A DNA stretch of 64,000 bases from Falsiroseomonas sp050563545 (lineage in GTDB: Bacteria > Pseudomonadota > Alphaproteobacteria > Acetobacterales > Acetobacteraceae), in assembly GCF_050563545.1 (NCBI RefSeq), contig NZ_JBNXUM010000009.1:168267-232266 (forward strand), in the 5' to 3' direction. A program made the position numbers and the translations under genes. Shown here piece after piece: positions 34,142 to 42,554 of this stretch; within the stretch, counting starts at the first letter, position 1, and each line of letters opens with the position of its first letter. A model generated the notes under the pieces. That model was not told the origin of the DNA, did not search any database, and saw nothing but the letters and a program-made list of their open reading frames with translations.

Positions 34142-35158
34142 TCACCGCATCGGCGGCGCGTACATCAGGCCGCCGCGCGTCCAGAGCTCGTTGATCCCCC
34201 GCGGCGTACCGAGCGGCGTCACGCTGCGCGCCCAGAGCTCCCCGAAGTTCCCGACCGCGCGCACGATCCGCACCGCGAAGTCGTTCTCCGCGCCCATCAT
34301 GCGGCCGAGGTCGCCGGTGCGGCCCATGAAGCGCTGGACGTCGGGGTTGGTGCTGCCGGCGAAGCCGTCGATGTTGGCCTGGGTGATGCCGAGCTCCTCC
34401 GCCGTGATCAGCGCGAAATGCGTCCAGCGCACCATGTCGAAGAAGCGCAGGTCTCCCTTGCGCACGACCGGGCCGAGCGGCTCCTTCGAGATGATCTCCG
34501 GCAGCAGCACGAAGTCGTTGCCGCGCTCGCCGAGTCCGGCGCGGAAGGCCGCGAGCGTCGAGGTGTCGGAGGCATAGGCGTCGCAGCGCCCGGCGGCGAA
34601 GGCGGTGCGCAGCTCGTCCAGGTTCTCGATCAGAACGGGGTTGAGGCGCATGTTGTTGGACCGGAAGTAGTCCGCGACGTTCAGCTCCGTCGTCGAGCCC
34701 GGCTGCAGGCAGACGCTGGCGCCGTCCAGCTCCCGCGCGGAGCGCAGGTTCATCCGCCGGTGCACCATGAAGCCGTTGCCGTCGTGGTAGTTGATGCCCG
34801 CGAAGAGGAAGCCGAGCTGCGCCTCCCGCGACAGCGTCCAGGTGGTCGCGCGGACCAGCAGGTCCACCTCGCCCGACTGCAGCGCGGTGAAGCGGTTCTG
34901 CGCGGTGGTGGGCACGAAGCGGACCTTCGTCGCGTCGCCCAGCACCGTCGCCGCGACCGCGCGGCAGTAATCGGCGTCGAGCCCGCGCCATTCGCCGCGG
35001 CTGTCGGGGCTGGCGAACCCGATCGTGTTGGGCGTGACGCCGCAGAGCAGCGCGCCCCGCGCGCGGATGGCCGCGACGGTGTCCGGCGCGGGCGACTGCG
35101 CGGCCGCCGGCGTCGAAAGGGCCAGCGCGCAGAGCGCGGCGGCCAGGAGCTTCCTCAT
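34142..35158 (-). CDS. AapJ-like amino-acid-binding protein, copy A
   Basis: Periplasmic amino-acid-binding protein of 338 residues, like the AapJ/BztA receptors of general amino acid ABC importers. A signal peptide (MRKLLAAALCALALSTPAAAQ) is followed by DTVAAIRARGALLCGV, GEWRGLDADYCRAVAATVLGD, RFTALQSGEVDLLVRATTWT and the C-terminal NPDVQRFMGRTGDLGRMMG. GGAGGGAGGAAG precedes the ATG at 35158. No permease or ATPase genes are adjacent. It shares a 39-base identical stretch with its tandem paralogue (34298-34336 against 35389-35427). Confidence 0.92.
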   Translation of the reverse strand: MRKLLAAALCALALSTPAAAQSPAPDTVAAIRARGALLCGVTPNTIGFASPDSRGEWRGLDADYCRAVAATVLGDATKVRFVPTTAQNRFTALQSGEVDLLVRATTWTLSREAQLGFLFAGINYHDGNGFMVHRRMNLRSARELDGASVCLQPGSTTELNVADYFRSNNMRLNPVLIENLDELRTAFAAGRCDAYASDTSTLAAFRAGLGERGNDFVLLPEIISKEPLGPVVRKGDLRFFDMVRWTHFALITAEELGITQANIDGFAGSTNPDVQRFMGRTGDLGRMMGAENDFAVRIVRAVGNFGELWARSVTPLGTPRGINELWTRGGLMYAPPMR

Positions 35159-35232
35159 CGCTCTTCCTCCCTCCTTCAAAGACGAAGGGCGGCCGTTGCC
35201 GGCCGCCCCTGTTCCCTTCCTTGTCGTGCCGC

Positions 35233-36261
35233 TCAGCGCATCGGCGGCGCGTACTGGAGCCCGCCGCGGGTCCAGAGGTTGTTGATGCCGCGCGGGAAGC
35301 CGATCGGCGTCATGTTGCGCTCCCACACCTCGCCGTAGTTGCCGACGGTCTTGATGACGTTGACCGCCCAGTTGTTCTCGAGCCCCAGCATGCGGCCGAG
35401 GTCGCCGGTGCGGCCCATGAAGCGCTGCACGTCGGGGTTGGTGCTGCTCGCGAAGCTGTCGATGTTCGCCGCGGTGATGCCGAGCTCCTCGGCCGTGATC
35501 AGCGCGAAATGGGTCCAGCGCACGATGTCGAAGAAGCGGGTGTCGCCCTTGCGCACCGCCGGGCCCAGCGGCTCCTTCGAGATGATCTCGGGCAGCAGGA
35601 GGTAGCGGTTCATGTTGGCGCCCTGGCCGGCCGCGAAGCTCGCCAGCGACGACGCGTCGTTGGTGTAGGCGTCGCAGCGGCGGCTGATGAAGGCGTTGCG
35701 GATCTCCTCGATGTTCTCGATGACCACCGGCGTGTAGCGGAGGTTGTTGGTGCGGAAGAAGTCCGCCATGTTCAGCTCGGTCGTCGTGCCGGGCTGCACG
35801 CAGACCGTCGCGCCGTCCAGCTGCCGGGCGGAGGTCACGCCGCTGTCGCGGTGCACCATGAAGCCCTGCCCGTCATAGACGCTGATGCCGGCGAAGAGCA
35901 TGCCGAGCGACGCCTCTCGCGCCATCGTCCAGGTCGTGCTGCGCACGATCAAGTCCACTTCGCCGGATTGCAGCATGGTGAAGCGCTGCTGGGTCGAGGA
36001 AGGGACGATGCGGATGCGGTTGCCGTCGCCGAAGATCGCCGCGGCGACCGCGCGGCAATAGTCGACGTCGATGCCGCGCCAGACGCCCTGGCTGTCCGGC
36101 AGCGAGAAGCCGACCGTGGACGGCGCGGAGGTGCAGACCAGCTGGCCCCGCTGGCGGATCGCGCCGACCGTGTCGGCCGCGGGCTGCGCGACGGCGGAAC
36201 CCGCCGTGACCGCGCCGAGGAGCGCGGCGCCGAGCGCGGCGCCGATTTTGGCAAGACGCAT
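35233..36261 (-). CDS. AapJ-like amino-acid-binding protein, copy B
   Basis: Paralogue of copy A (342 residues) directly upstream on the same strand, 74 bases away. The signal peptide is MRLAKIGAALGAALLGAVTAGSAVAQ. It keeps the family segments GVWRGIDVDYCRAVAAAIFGD, MLQSGEVDLIVRSTTWTMAR, VCVQPGTTTELNMADFF and the identical C-terminal motif NPDVQRFMGRTGDLGRM. The two copies differ most in the first third and in the region before KEPLGP, where ligand contacts lie, so different amino acid preference is possible. The membrane partners must be elsewhere on the genome. Confidence 0.92.
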   Translation of the reverse strand: MRLAKIGAALGAALLGAVTAGSAVAQPAADTVGAIRQRGQLVCTSAPSTVGFSLPDSQGVWRGIDVDYCRAVAAAIFGDGNRIRIVPSSTQQRFTMLQSGEVDLIVRSTTWTMAREASLGMLFAGISVYDGQGFMVHRDSGVTSARQLDGATVCVQPGTTTELNMADFFRTNNLRYTPVVIENIEEIRNAFISRRCDAYTNDASSLASFAAGQGANMNRYLLLPEIISKEPLGPAVRKGDTRFFDIVRWTHFALITAEELGITAANIDSFASSTNPDVQRFMGRTGDLGRMLGLENNWAVNVIKTVGNYGEVWERNMTPIGFPRGINNLWTRGGLQYAPPMR

Positions 36262-36429
36262 GCTTGAAGCTCTCCCGTAGACGTCCGGCGCCCCCCTGGG
36301 CGGCCCGTCCGCCAACTCTCGCTTCGGGCGGGGAAGAGGACAAGGGGGCCCGCCGCAACGGCGGGCTTTCATGCCGGGACCGGGCCGGCCATGCTGCCGG
36401 CCGCGCCACAGCAGCGGGGGAATGCCGTC

Positions 36430-37491
36430 ATGCCGGCTCGCCAGGTCTTCTTCGCCACCAACCGCGCGGTCGACGGGCAGACGCGGCGCTTCGGCGGCCT
36501 GTGTTGCCAGCCACCGGACGCGCTGCGCACGGGCTTCGTGAGCTGCACCGGCCTCGCCGACCCCGTGCCCGAGGGCGAGTGCGACTTCGCCACCCTCCAG
36601 CTCGCCCCAGACACCGCCGACGCGCTCGCCGACAGCGTCGCCAAGTGGCTGCTGACGGCCGAGCACGAGGGCGCGGTGCCGCTGCTCTTCACCCATGGCT
36701 TCAACCACACCTATGCCGATGCGATGAGCCGCACGGCCAAGCTCTGCGCCTGGCTCGAGGCTGGCTGGGACCGGAGCTTCCTACCCTTCGCCTTCACCTG
36801 GCCGAGCCAGGGCCGGGGCCCCGTCAGCTACGACGACGACGCCCAGCAGGTCGGCCAGTCCGGGCCGGCGCTGGCGAAGCTGATCGCCGCCGTCGCGGCC
36901 GCGCGCCGGCCCGGCCAGAAGGTCGTCTACCTCGCCCATTCCATGGGCGTGCAGGCGACGCGCTGGGGCATGAAGGCGATCGAGCCGATGCTGCCGGCGC
37001 TGAAGGCGCGGCCCGTCTTCGCCCAGGCCTTCCTGATGGCCGGCGACGACGTGCGGGACGTGCTGGACCGGCCCGGCGCCAGCCCCACCGCCGGCGCGTT
37101 GCGCGCCATCGCCGAGGTCGCGGCCTTCACGACGATCGGCGTCAACCGTGACGACGGCGTGGTCTGGCTGGTGTCGGGCGTCGCCAACGGCAAGGACAGG
37201 CTCGGCGCCGCCGGTCCGTCCCGGCCGCAGGACCTGCCGGCGAATGTCGCGGTGGTGGACTATTCCCGCGTGGTGCTGGATTTCGGGCCGGACATCCTGG
37301 TGCCGCAGACCGAGGTGACCGCCAACTGGGTCGGCCACCAGTACTACCGGAACGCGCCGCTGGTGCGCGCCGACCTGCTGGCCACGATCGCCGCCGACGG
37401 CCCGCCCGCGGCCGTGCCCGGCCGCCGCCCCGCCAGGCCGGCGGGCAGCGGCGTGGACGAGATCCCGGGCCGGCTCTACGTCGGGCCGTGA
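36430..37491 (+). CDS. DUF900 alpha/beta-hydrolase
   Basis: Serine hydrolase-like protein of 353 residues of the DUF900 (esterase/lipase superfamily) group. It opens with the family start VFFATNRAVDG, then LLFTHGFNHTYADAM with the oxyanion region, FTWPSQGRGPVSYDDDA, and the nucleophile elbow VYLAHSMGVQATRWGMKA (Ser in HSMG). A catalytic His is probably in ANWVGHQYY. There is no signal peptide. The ATG at 36430 follows GGGGGAA. The substrate is unknown. A GTGA overlap links it to the DUF2461 gene. Confidence 0.85.
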   Translation: MPARQVFFATNRAVDGQTRRFGGLCCQPPDALRTGFVSCTGLADPVPEGECDFATLQLAPDTADALADSVAKWLLTAEHEGAVPLLFTHGFNHTYADAMSRTAKLCAWLEAGWDRSFLPFAFTWPSQGRGPVSYDDDAQQVGQSGPALAKLIAAVAAARRPGQKVVYLAHSMGVQATRWGMKAIEPMLPALKARPVFAQAFLMAGDDVRDVLDRPGASPTAGALRAIAEVAAFTTIGVNRDDGVVWLVSGVANGKDRLGAAGPSRPQDLPANVAVVDYSRVVLDFGPDILVPQTEVTANWVGHQYYRNAPLVRADLLATIAADGPPAAVPGRRPARPAGSGVDEIPGRLYVGP

Positions 37492-38204
37492 CGCGCATGC
37501 CCCGCAGGCCCGCGCTTGCGCCCGAGCCCCTGCCCCTGCCGCCCTTCGCGGGTTTTCCGACGGAGGGCCTGGCCTTCCTGCGCGACCTCGCGACACACCA
37601 GGACCGCGCCTGGTTCGAGGCGAACAAGGCGACCTACGCGACGGCGTTGCGCGCGCCCATGGAAGCGCTGATGGCGGAGCTCGGCGCGGCGATGGCCAGG
37701 CGGCGCATCCCGCTCGGCGGCGATCCCCGCAAGGCGGTCTTCCGCATCCACCGCGACGTCCGCTTCTCCCGCGACAAGAGCCCGTACAAGACGCATGTCG
37801 GCGCGATCCTGAGCCATTCGGGCGGCGGGCCGCATGGCGGGGTGCTCTATGTGCATGTCGCGCCGGAAGGCTGCTTCGCCGCTGCCGGCTTCTGGCAGCC
37901 CGAGCCGAAGGCGCTGGACGCGCTCCGCCGCGCCATCGCCGAGGAGCCCGCGGCCTGGAGGCGCGTGACCACGGCGCTGGCGAAGTCGGGCCTCGCGCTG
38001 GACGAGGACGAGGGCGCGCTGAAGCGCAACCCCAGGGGCTACGAGGCGGTGATCGAGGACGCGATCCGACGCCGCTCCTTCACCACGCGCCGCGCGCTGT
38101 CCGTGGCCTCGGTCGCGACATCAGCGCTGGCCGGGGAGATCGCGGATTTCGCGGCCGAAGCGGCGCCGCTGCTGCGCTGGGGCTGGGCCGCCCTGGGGCG
38201 CTGA
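37488..38204 (+). CDS. DUF2461/TIGR02453 family protein
   Basis: A 238-residue protein of the TIGR02453 (DUF2461) family, function unknown. Landmarks are FLRDLATHQDRAWFEANKATYATALRAPMEALMAELG and VFRIHRDVRFSRDKSPYKTHVGAILSHSG, the highly conserved family core with invariant Arg, Asp, Lys and His. GGVLYVHVAPEGCFAAAGFWQPEPKAL follows. Translation probably starts at GTG 37488, which overlaps the stop of the DUF900 gene; an ATG at 37497 is the alternative. It has no membrane or export signals. Confidence 0.88.
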   Translation: MTRMPRRPALAPEPLPLPPFAGFPTEGLAFLRDLATHQDRAWFEANKATYATALRAPMEALMAELGAAMARRRIPLGGDPRKAVFRIHRDVRFSRDKSPYKTHVGAILSHSGGGPHGGVLYVHVAPEGCFAAAGFWQPEPKALDALRRAIAEEPAAWRRVTTALAKSGLALDEDEGALKRNPRGYEAVIEDAIRRRSFTTRRALSVASVATSALAGEIADFAAEAAPLLRWGWAALGR

Positions 38205-38276
38205 TGCCGCCGCAACCGGCGGAGGGCGCGGCGCGGCGCGGCGGGCTATCCGGCGCTCGACATCGGGGAGAGCGGC

Positions 38277-38963
38277 ATGACGGCGATCGATGGCTCGGCA
38301 CTGGCGACCGCGCTGGACGCACAGGGCTGGGCGCTGCTGCCGCGGCTGCTGGACGAGGACGCCTGCGACGCGCTCGCCGCGCGCTACGACGGCGAGGGCT
38401 TCCGCAGCCGCGTGGTGATGCAGCGCCACGGCTTCGGCCAGGGCGAGTACAAGTACTTCGCCCACCCGCTGCCGCCGCCCATCCCGGCGCTGCGGGAGGA
38501 TCTCTATGCCGCGCTCGCCCCGCTTGCGAATGCCTGGCACGAGCGCCTCGGCCTCGCGGCGCGGTTTCCCCCGGACCATGCCGGGTTCCTGGCGCGCTGC
38601 CACGCCGCCGGGCAGTCGAAGCCGACCCCGCTGCTGCTGCGCTACGGGCCGGGCGACCACAACTGCCTGCACCAGGACGTCTATGGCGACCTCGTCTTCC
38701 CGATGCAGGCGACGGTGCTGCTGTCGCGCCCCGGCGAGGATTTCTCGGGCGGCGAGTTCGTGCTGACGGAGCAGCGCCCGCGCCTGCAGTCGCGCGCGGA
38801 GGTCGTGCCGCTCGGCAAGGGCGATGCGGTCGTCTTCGCGGTGCGGCTGCGTCCCCGCCGCGGCACGCGGGGCGACTATCGCGTCGCAATGCGCCATGGC
38901 GTCAGCACCGTGCGCGCCGGAAGCCGCCACACGCTCGGCATCATCCTGCACGACGCCGCCTGA
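38277..38963 (+). CDS. 2OG-Fe(II) oxygenase (COG3826-type)
   Basis: Non-haem iron dioxygenase of 228 residues using 2-oxoglutarate. The facial triad is visible: His and Asp in NCLHQDVYGDLVFP and the distal His in VAMRHGVSTV, with the 2-oxoglutarate-anchoring Arg in GSRHTLGIILHDAA. PGEDFSGGEFVLTEQRPR is the usual strand-turn region. The ATG at 38277 follows GGGAGAG. It is 72 bases after the DUF2461 gene on the same strand. The substrate is unknown; small relatives hydroxylate proteins or act in alkylation repair. Confidence 0.85.
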   Translation: MTAIDGSALATALDAQGWALLPRLLDEDACDALAARYDGEGFRSRVVMQRHGFGQGEYKYFAHPLPPPIPALREDLYAALAPLANAWHERLGLAARFPPDHAGFLARCHAAGQSKPTPLLLRYGPGDHNCLHQDVYGDLVFPMQATVLLSRPGEDFSGGEFVLTEQRPRLQSRAEVVPLGKGDAVVFAVRLRPRRGTRGDYRVAMRHGVSTVRAGSRHTLGIILHDAA

Positions 38964-38978
38964 TGGCCGCCGCGCGCG

Positions 38979-39006
38979 CCCTCTCCCCTGCTCATGGGGG
39001 AGAGGG
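38979..39006. repeat. Dispersed GC palindrome, copy 6
   Basis: Perfect 10-bp stem CCCTCTCCCC / GGGGAGAGGG with an eight-base loop, between the convergent oxygenase and ArsC-like genes, well placed to end transcription in both directions. This copy is the best match to the family consensus. Confidence 0.72.
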
Positions 39007-39018
39007 CTTCTGCGCGGC

Positions 39019-39369
39019 CTATTCGAAGAGCCGCGCGTAGCTCTCCGGCGAGAAGCCGACCGTGACCTTGCCGCCGGACTCCAGCACCGGCCGCTTCACC
39101 ATGGACGGATTGGACAGCATCAGCGCGATCGCCTTCTCCCGGTCCAGGCCCTCCTTCCGCGCATCGGGCAGCTTGCGGAAGGTCGGGCCGGCGCGGTTGA
39201 GCAGCCTCTCCCACGGCACCTGGTCCAGCCAGCGCTCCAGCATCGCGCGATCCAGCCCCGCGACCTTGTAGTCGTGGAAGCCATGCGCGACGCCCCGCGC
39301 CTCGAGCCAGGCGCGCGCCTTCTTCATGGTGTCGCAGTTCCTGATCCCGTGGATCGTCACGGCGCTCAT
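39019..39369 (-). CDS. ArsC/Spx-like thioredoxin-fold protein (YffB type)
   Basis: A 116-residue protein of the ArsC family with the single-Cys start IHGIRNCDTMKKARAWLEARGVAHGFHDYK, as in YffB, and the typical RPVLESGGKVTVGFSPESY end. True arsenate reductases need extra Arg residues and GrlX partners; the resemblance to YffB suggests a glutathione-linked reductase role instead. The start is ATG 39369, overlapping the stop of the flavin monooxygenase gene by four bases (ATGA), so the two are coupled. Confidence 0.87.
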   Translation of the reverse strand: MSAVTIHGIRNCDTMKKARAWLEARGVAHGFHDYKVAGLDRAMLERWLDQVPWERLLNRAGPTFRKLPDARKEGLDREKAIALMLSNPSMVKRPVLESGGKVTVGFSPESYARLFE

Positions 39370-40814
39370 CCGTCGTTCCCCATGGTGTCGAAAGGCGTGC
39401 CGGCCAGGCCGGGCACGTCGAAGGCCTCGATGACGCCGCGCAGATGCGCCATGTCCTCCCGCGACAGCGTCTCCGCCATGTGCCGCGCCAGCCGCAGCGC
39501 GCCGGTGACGACGCCCGGCAGTTCCGTCGCGACGTAGCCGAGCGAGGCGTTGCTCGCCGTGGTGAAGAGCCTGACGCGCGCCGCGTCGGGGCAGGCGCCG
39601 GGCGCGCTCTCCGTCAGCTCGAAGCCCGGGCCGAGCAGGGGAAAGCGCAGGAAGGGCGGATGCGCGAGTGCCGGCGGCGGCGCGTAGGCGTCGCGCCACA
39701 GCGCGATGCCGCCGCGGAAATCCGCGATCTCCGCCATGCCGTCGAGATCCACCTCGAACCCGGTGCCGAGCACGAGGAAGCCGGCCTCCATCCCGCGCGG
39801 CCGCGCGCCACCGATCGCGACGCGCACGCCATCCCCCTGCCGCGCGGCGCCGACCAGCGGCGAGGACGGGTGCAGCGTGAATCGGTCGGCGAAGCGCTCC
39901 GTCACGCGCAGCACGGACTCCGCCGGCGGCGGCGGGCGGTGGTCGCGGAAGAGGTACAGCAGCATCCGCCAGCGATCCTCGAGCGGCCAGGTCGCCCAGC
40001 CCTCGAAGACCGGCGGCGAGAACGCCGGGATCGCCTTGTTGACCTGCGGCAGCGCCGCGCGGCGGATCAGCATGTCCACCCGCGCCGCGCCGTTCTCCAG
40101 CGCCACCGCCGCATGGTCCCAGGCCGAGGCCGAGCCGCCCGCGACCACCACGCGCCGTCCCGCGAAGCGCGTGACGTCGATCGGATCCGCCGAATGCATC
40201 GCCAGGTCCGGCCAGAGGTCGCGCGGGACGCCGTCCGGGATGTGCCGGTTCTCCGGCCGCGAGCGTCCCGTCGCGAAGACGACGTGGCGCGCGAAGCGCG
40301 CGCCGTGGCTCGTCTCGACCTCCAGGAACCCGCCGCGCGGGCGCACCGCCAGCATCTCAACGCCGTTCTCCACGGGCAGGCGGAGCACGCGCCGGATCCA
40401 GGAGAGGTAGTCCTGCCAGTCCCGGTTCGGGAACTTGCCGAGTGCCTGCCACGCCGCCTCGTCTTGCCGTGCGGCGTACCAGGCGCCGAAGGTGAGCGAG
40501 GGGATATTGAAGGCAAGCCCCGCCAGCGACTTCGGGGAGCGCAGCGTGCGCATCCGCGCGATGGTGGTCCAGATGCCCTCCTCGCCTTCCGGTGCGCGGT
40601 CCAGCACGGCGATGTTGCGGATGCCCTGCAGCGTCAGCGCGGCGGCGGCCGCCAGGCCCGACACGCCGGCGCCGACGATCAGCACGTCGGCCATCGGCCT
40701 GCCATCCGGTCCCTCCACGCTCGCCGGCCAGTTGGCCGGCGGCAGGCCGAGCGCGGCGAGGTCGCGCGCAACGCGGGTTTCGTGGTCGGCGAGGCCCGCA
40801 GCGTCAGGCCGCAC
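39366..40814 (-). CDS. Flavin-containing monooxygenase-like protein
   Basis: FAD/NADPH-binding oxidoreductase of 482 residues. The FAD site is VLIVGAGVSGLAAAAALTLQG and the NADPH site is RRVVVAGGSASAWDHAAVAL, with the intervening RSPKSLAGLAFNIPSL and FATGRSRPENRHIP stretches seen in flavin-dependent monooxygenases. An ATG-like distal motif (FLVLGTGFEVD) is present. The start is GTG 40814 inside the end of vapC, 11 bases overlapping. It could oxidise N- or S-containing compounds; the substrate is unknown. Being translated behind a toxin-antitoxin pair is unusual. Confidence 0.88.
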   Translation of the reverse strand: MRPDAAGLADHETRVARDLAALGLPPANWPASVEGPDGRPMADVLIVGAGVSGLAAAAALTLQGIRNIAVLDRAPEGEEGIWTTIARMRTLRSPKSLAGLAFNIPSLTFGAWYAARQDEAAWQALGKFPNRDWQDYLSWIRRVLRLPVENGVEMLAVRPRGGFLEVETSHGARFARHVVFATGRSRPENRHIPDGVPRDLWPDLAMHSADPIDVTRFAGRRVVVAGGSASAWDHAAVALENGAARVDMLIRRAALPQVNKAIPAFSPPVFEGWATWPLEDRWRMLLYLFRDHRPPPPAESVLRVTERFADRFTLHPSSPLVGAARQGDGVRVAIGGARPRGMEAGFLVLGTGFEVDLDGMAEIADFRGGIALWRDAYAPPPALAHPPFLRFPLLGPGFELTESAPGACPDAARVRLFTTASNASLGYVATELPGVVTGALRLARHMAETLSREDMAHLRGVIEAFDVPGLAGTPFDTMGNDG

Positions 40815-41211
40815 CGAGCCAATCCTCGCAACGCAGGCCGGGCACGCGCGAGAACTCCCGCAGATTGCCCGTCACGACGATCAGGCCCCGGCTGCGGGCG
40901 TGCCCCGCGATCAGCATGTCGTAGCCGCCGATGGCCGGGCCGCGCTGCTCGAGCTCTGCCCGGATCTCCGCGGCGTGACCTGCCGCGGCCTCGTCGAAGC
41001 CCAGCACCTGCAGCCGCGCAGCGAACCGTCCGACCTCGTGCCTGTTGTGCTCGGGCCGCTGCGACTTCGCGGCACCGTGCAGCAGTTCCGTCAACACGAT
41101 CGTCGAGATGCAGAGTTCTTGGGCGTTCAGGTTGAAGCGCTCGCGCAGCGCCGGCGGACGATCGCGCAGCACGCGGATGCAGAGATTCGTGTCGAGCGCG
41201 TAGCGCAGCAT
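40804..41211 (-). CDS. vapC: VapC-type PIN-domain ribonuclease toxin
   Basis: PIN-domain endonuclease of 135 residues (136 if translation starts at the GTG at 41214), the toxin of a type II pair. Using the longer numbering, the acidic metal site is Asp8 (YALDTN), Glu43 (LTELLHG) and Asp99 (IGGYDMLIAGHA), followed by VVTGNLREFSRVPGLRCEDW, the usual VapC tail. The catalytic acids are intact. The ATG at 41211 shares one base with the vapB stop (TGATG). VapC toxins cut tRNA or rRNA sites; the target here is not known. Confidence 0.93.
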   Translation of the reverse strand: MLRYALDTNLCIRVLRDRPPALRERFNLNAQELCISTIVLTELLHGAAKSQRPEHNRHEVGRFAARLQVLGFDEAAAGHAAEIRAELEQRGPAIGGYDMLIAGHARSRGLIVVTGNLREFSRVPGLRCEDWLGAA

Positions 41212-41432
41212 CACAGGGCTTCGCGCGTCTCCGCCGCGGGCTGGTCGCGCTCAGGCAGATCGATACCGGGCGCTGCAAAGAAGTCGTCCCAGAGCGCTTC
41301 CGCCGGCACGATCACGCGCCGCGCCCCGTCGCGGATGACCGCGACCTCCTTTACGTCGTCCGGGAAGGCGACGGCCTTAGGCAGGCGCACCGCCTGCGAA
41401 CGGTTGGAACGGAAGAGCATGGTGCGGGTCAT
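41211..41432 (-). CDS. vapB: VapB-type antitoxin
   Basis: A 73-residue antitoxin with a SpoVT/AbrB-type DNA-binding N-terminus (MTRTMLFRSNRSQAVRLPKAVAFPDDVKEVAVIRDG) and a C-terminal tail (residues 45-73) that should wrap the toxin. It neutralises VapC and, with it, represses their promoter. The start is ATG 41432. The inverted repeat at 41471-41491 is well placed as its operator. Confidence 0.9.
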   Translation of the reverse strand: MTRTMLFRSNRSQAVRLPKAVAFPDDVKEVAVIRDGARRVIVPAEALWDDFFAAPGIDLPERDQPAAETREAL

Positions 41433-41470
41433 GCCGTCGATCCTCGGCGACCAAGCTGGGATGCGGCATG

Positions 41471-41491
41471 GGATATGTCAATGGTATATCC
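41471..41491. promoter_or_regulatory. Inverted repeat, likely VapB/VapBC operator
   Basis: Perfect 6-bp arms GGATAT and ATATCC separated by nine bases, 39 bases upstream of vapB. The patch is AT-rich against its surroundings. Type II antitoxins of this family bind such inverted repeats; binding here is inferred. Confidence 0.55.
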
Positions 41492-41494
41492 ACG

Positions 41495-42052
41495 TCACGC
41501 CGCCCGGTGCCGGAAGCAGCCCGGGGCGTGGTCGTCCACGATGCCGACGGCCTGCATCCACGCATACACGATCGTCGGGCCGACGAACTTGAAGCCGCGC
41601 CGCTTGAGTTCCTTCGAGATCGCCTCGGCCAGCGGCGTCGTGGTCGCCTTGCCGTCGCCGCGGATCGGCTTGCCCTCCGTGAAGGACCAGCAGAACCCTG
41701 AAAAGTCCTCGCCGCGCGCCTGCATCGTGTTAAAGATTTGCGCGCCCGCGATCGTCGCCTCGATCTTCGCGCGCGACCGGACGATGCCGGCATCCGCCAG
41801 CAGGCGTTGGATGTCCTTCTCCGTGAAGGCGGCGACGGCCACGGGATCGAAGCCCGCGAAGGCCGCGCGGAAGGCCTCGCGCTTGCGCAGGATCACCTGC
41901 CAGGAGAGGCCTGCCTGGAAGCCCTCCAGCATCAGCGTCTCCCACAGCATCCGCGCATCGCGCACCGGCACGCCCCATTCGGTGTCGTGGTATGCTTCCA
42001 TCAGGGGATCGCTGCTCGCCCAGGCGCAGCGGGTCACGGTCTTCGCGGTCAT
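41495..42052 (-). CDS. tag: DNA-3-methyladenine glycosylase I
   Basis: Base-excision repair enzyme of 185 residues that removes 3-methyladenine. The zinc snap is complete: Cys9 (RCAWA), His22 (AYHDTEWG), His175 and Cys179 (DDHAPGCF), close to the E. coli positions. The catalytic glutamate region is LMLEGFQAGLSWQVILRKREAF, with ISKELKRRGFKFVGPTIVYAWMQAVG near the end. The start is ATG 42052. It is followed on the same strand by vapBC. Confidence 0.97.
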   Translation of the reverse strand: MTAKTVTRCAWASSDPLMEAYHDTEWGVPVRDARMLWETLMLEGFQAGLSWQVILRKREAFRAAFAGFDPVAVAAFTEKDIQRLLADAGIVRSRAKIEATIAGAQIFNTMQARGEDFSGFCWSFTEGKPIRGDGKATTTPLAEAISKELKRRGFKFVGPTIVYAWMQAVGIVDDHAPGCFRHRAA

Positions 42053-42080
42053 GCGCGCAGCGTCGCACGCAACCCGCGCG

Positions 42081-42554
42081 TCACGCCACCACCGGCGCGG
42101 CGATCGCCTTCAGGAAGGCCGCCGCGTCGCGCGGCGAGAGCCTCACCTGAAGCCCGCGCCGGCCGCCATTGACGTAGACGAGGTCGTGGACCAGCGCGCC
42201 TTCCTCGATCGCGGTCCGGACGGGCCGCATCTGCCCGAAGGGGCTGATGCCGCCGACCTTGTAGCCCGCGATCCGCTCGGCCTCGGCCGGCTTCATCATC
42301 TGCGCGGCCTTCGCCCCGAAGACCGCCGCCAGGCGCTTCATCGAGACCTCGCGGTCGGACGGGACGATGACGCAGGCGGGCCTGCCGTCCACCAGCGCCA
42401 TCAGCGTCTTCAGCACCCGCCCGGGGTCCTCGCCCAGCGCCGCGGCGGCGGCCAGGCCGATGCTGTCGGCCTCCGGGTCGTAGTCGTATTCGTGCACGGT
42501 GAAGGCGATGCCCGCCTTCGCCAGCGCCGTCGTCGCGCGCGTCGCCCTGGACAT
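42081..42554 (-). CDS. YbaK/EbsC-type Cys-tRNA(Pro) deacylase
   Basis: Trans-editing enzyme of 157 residues that hydrolyses misacylated Cys-tRNA(Pro) or a related aminoacyl-tRNA. Features are the catalytic lysine in GRVLKTLMALVDGRPACVIVPSDREVS and the GGISPFGQ substrate-binding loop, plus VYVNGGRRGLQVRLSP near the end. The start is ATG 42554 and the gene lies 28 bases upstream of tag on the same strand. A general YbaK-domain role (other tRNAs) is possible. Confidence 0.9.
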   Translation of the reverse strand: MSRATRATTALAKAGIAFTVHEYDYDPEADSIGLAAAAALGEDPGRVLKTLMALVDGRPACVIVPSDREVSMKRLAAVFGAKAAQMMKPAEAERIAGYKVGGISPFGQMRPVRTAIEEGALVHDLVYVNGGRRGLQVRLSPRDAAAFLKAIAAPVVA

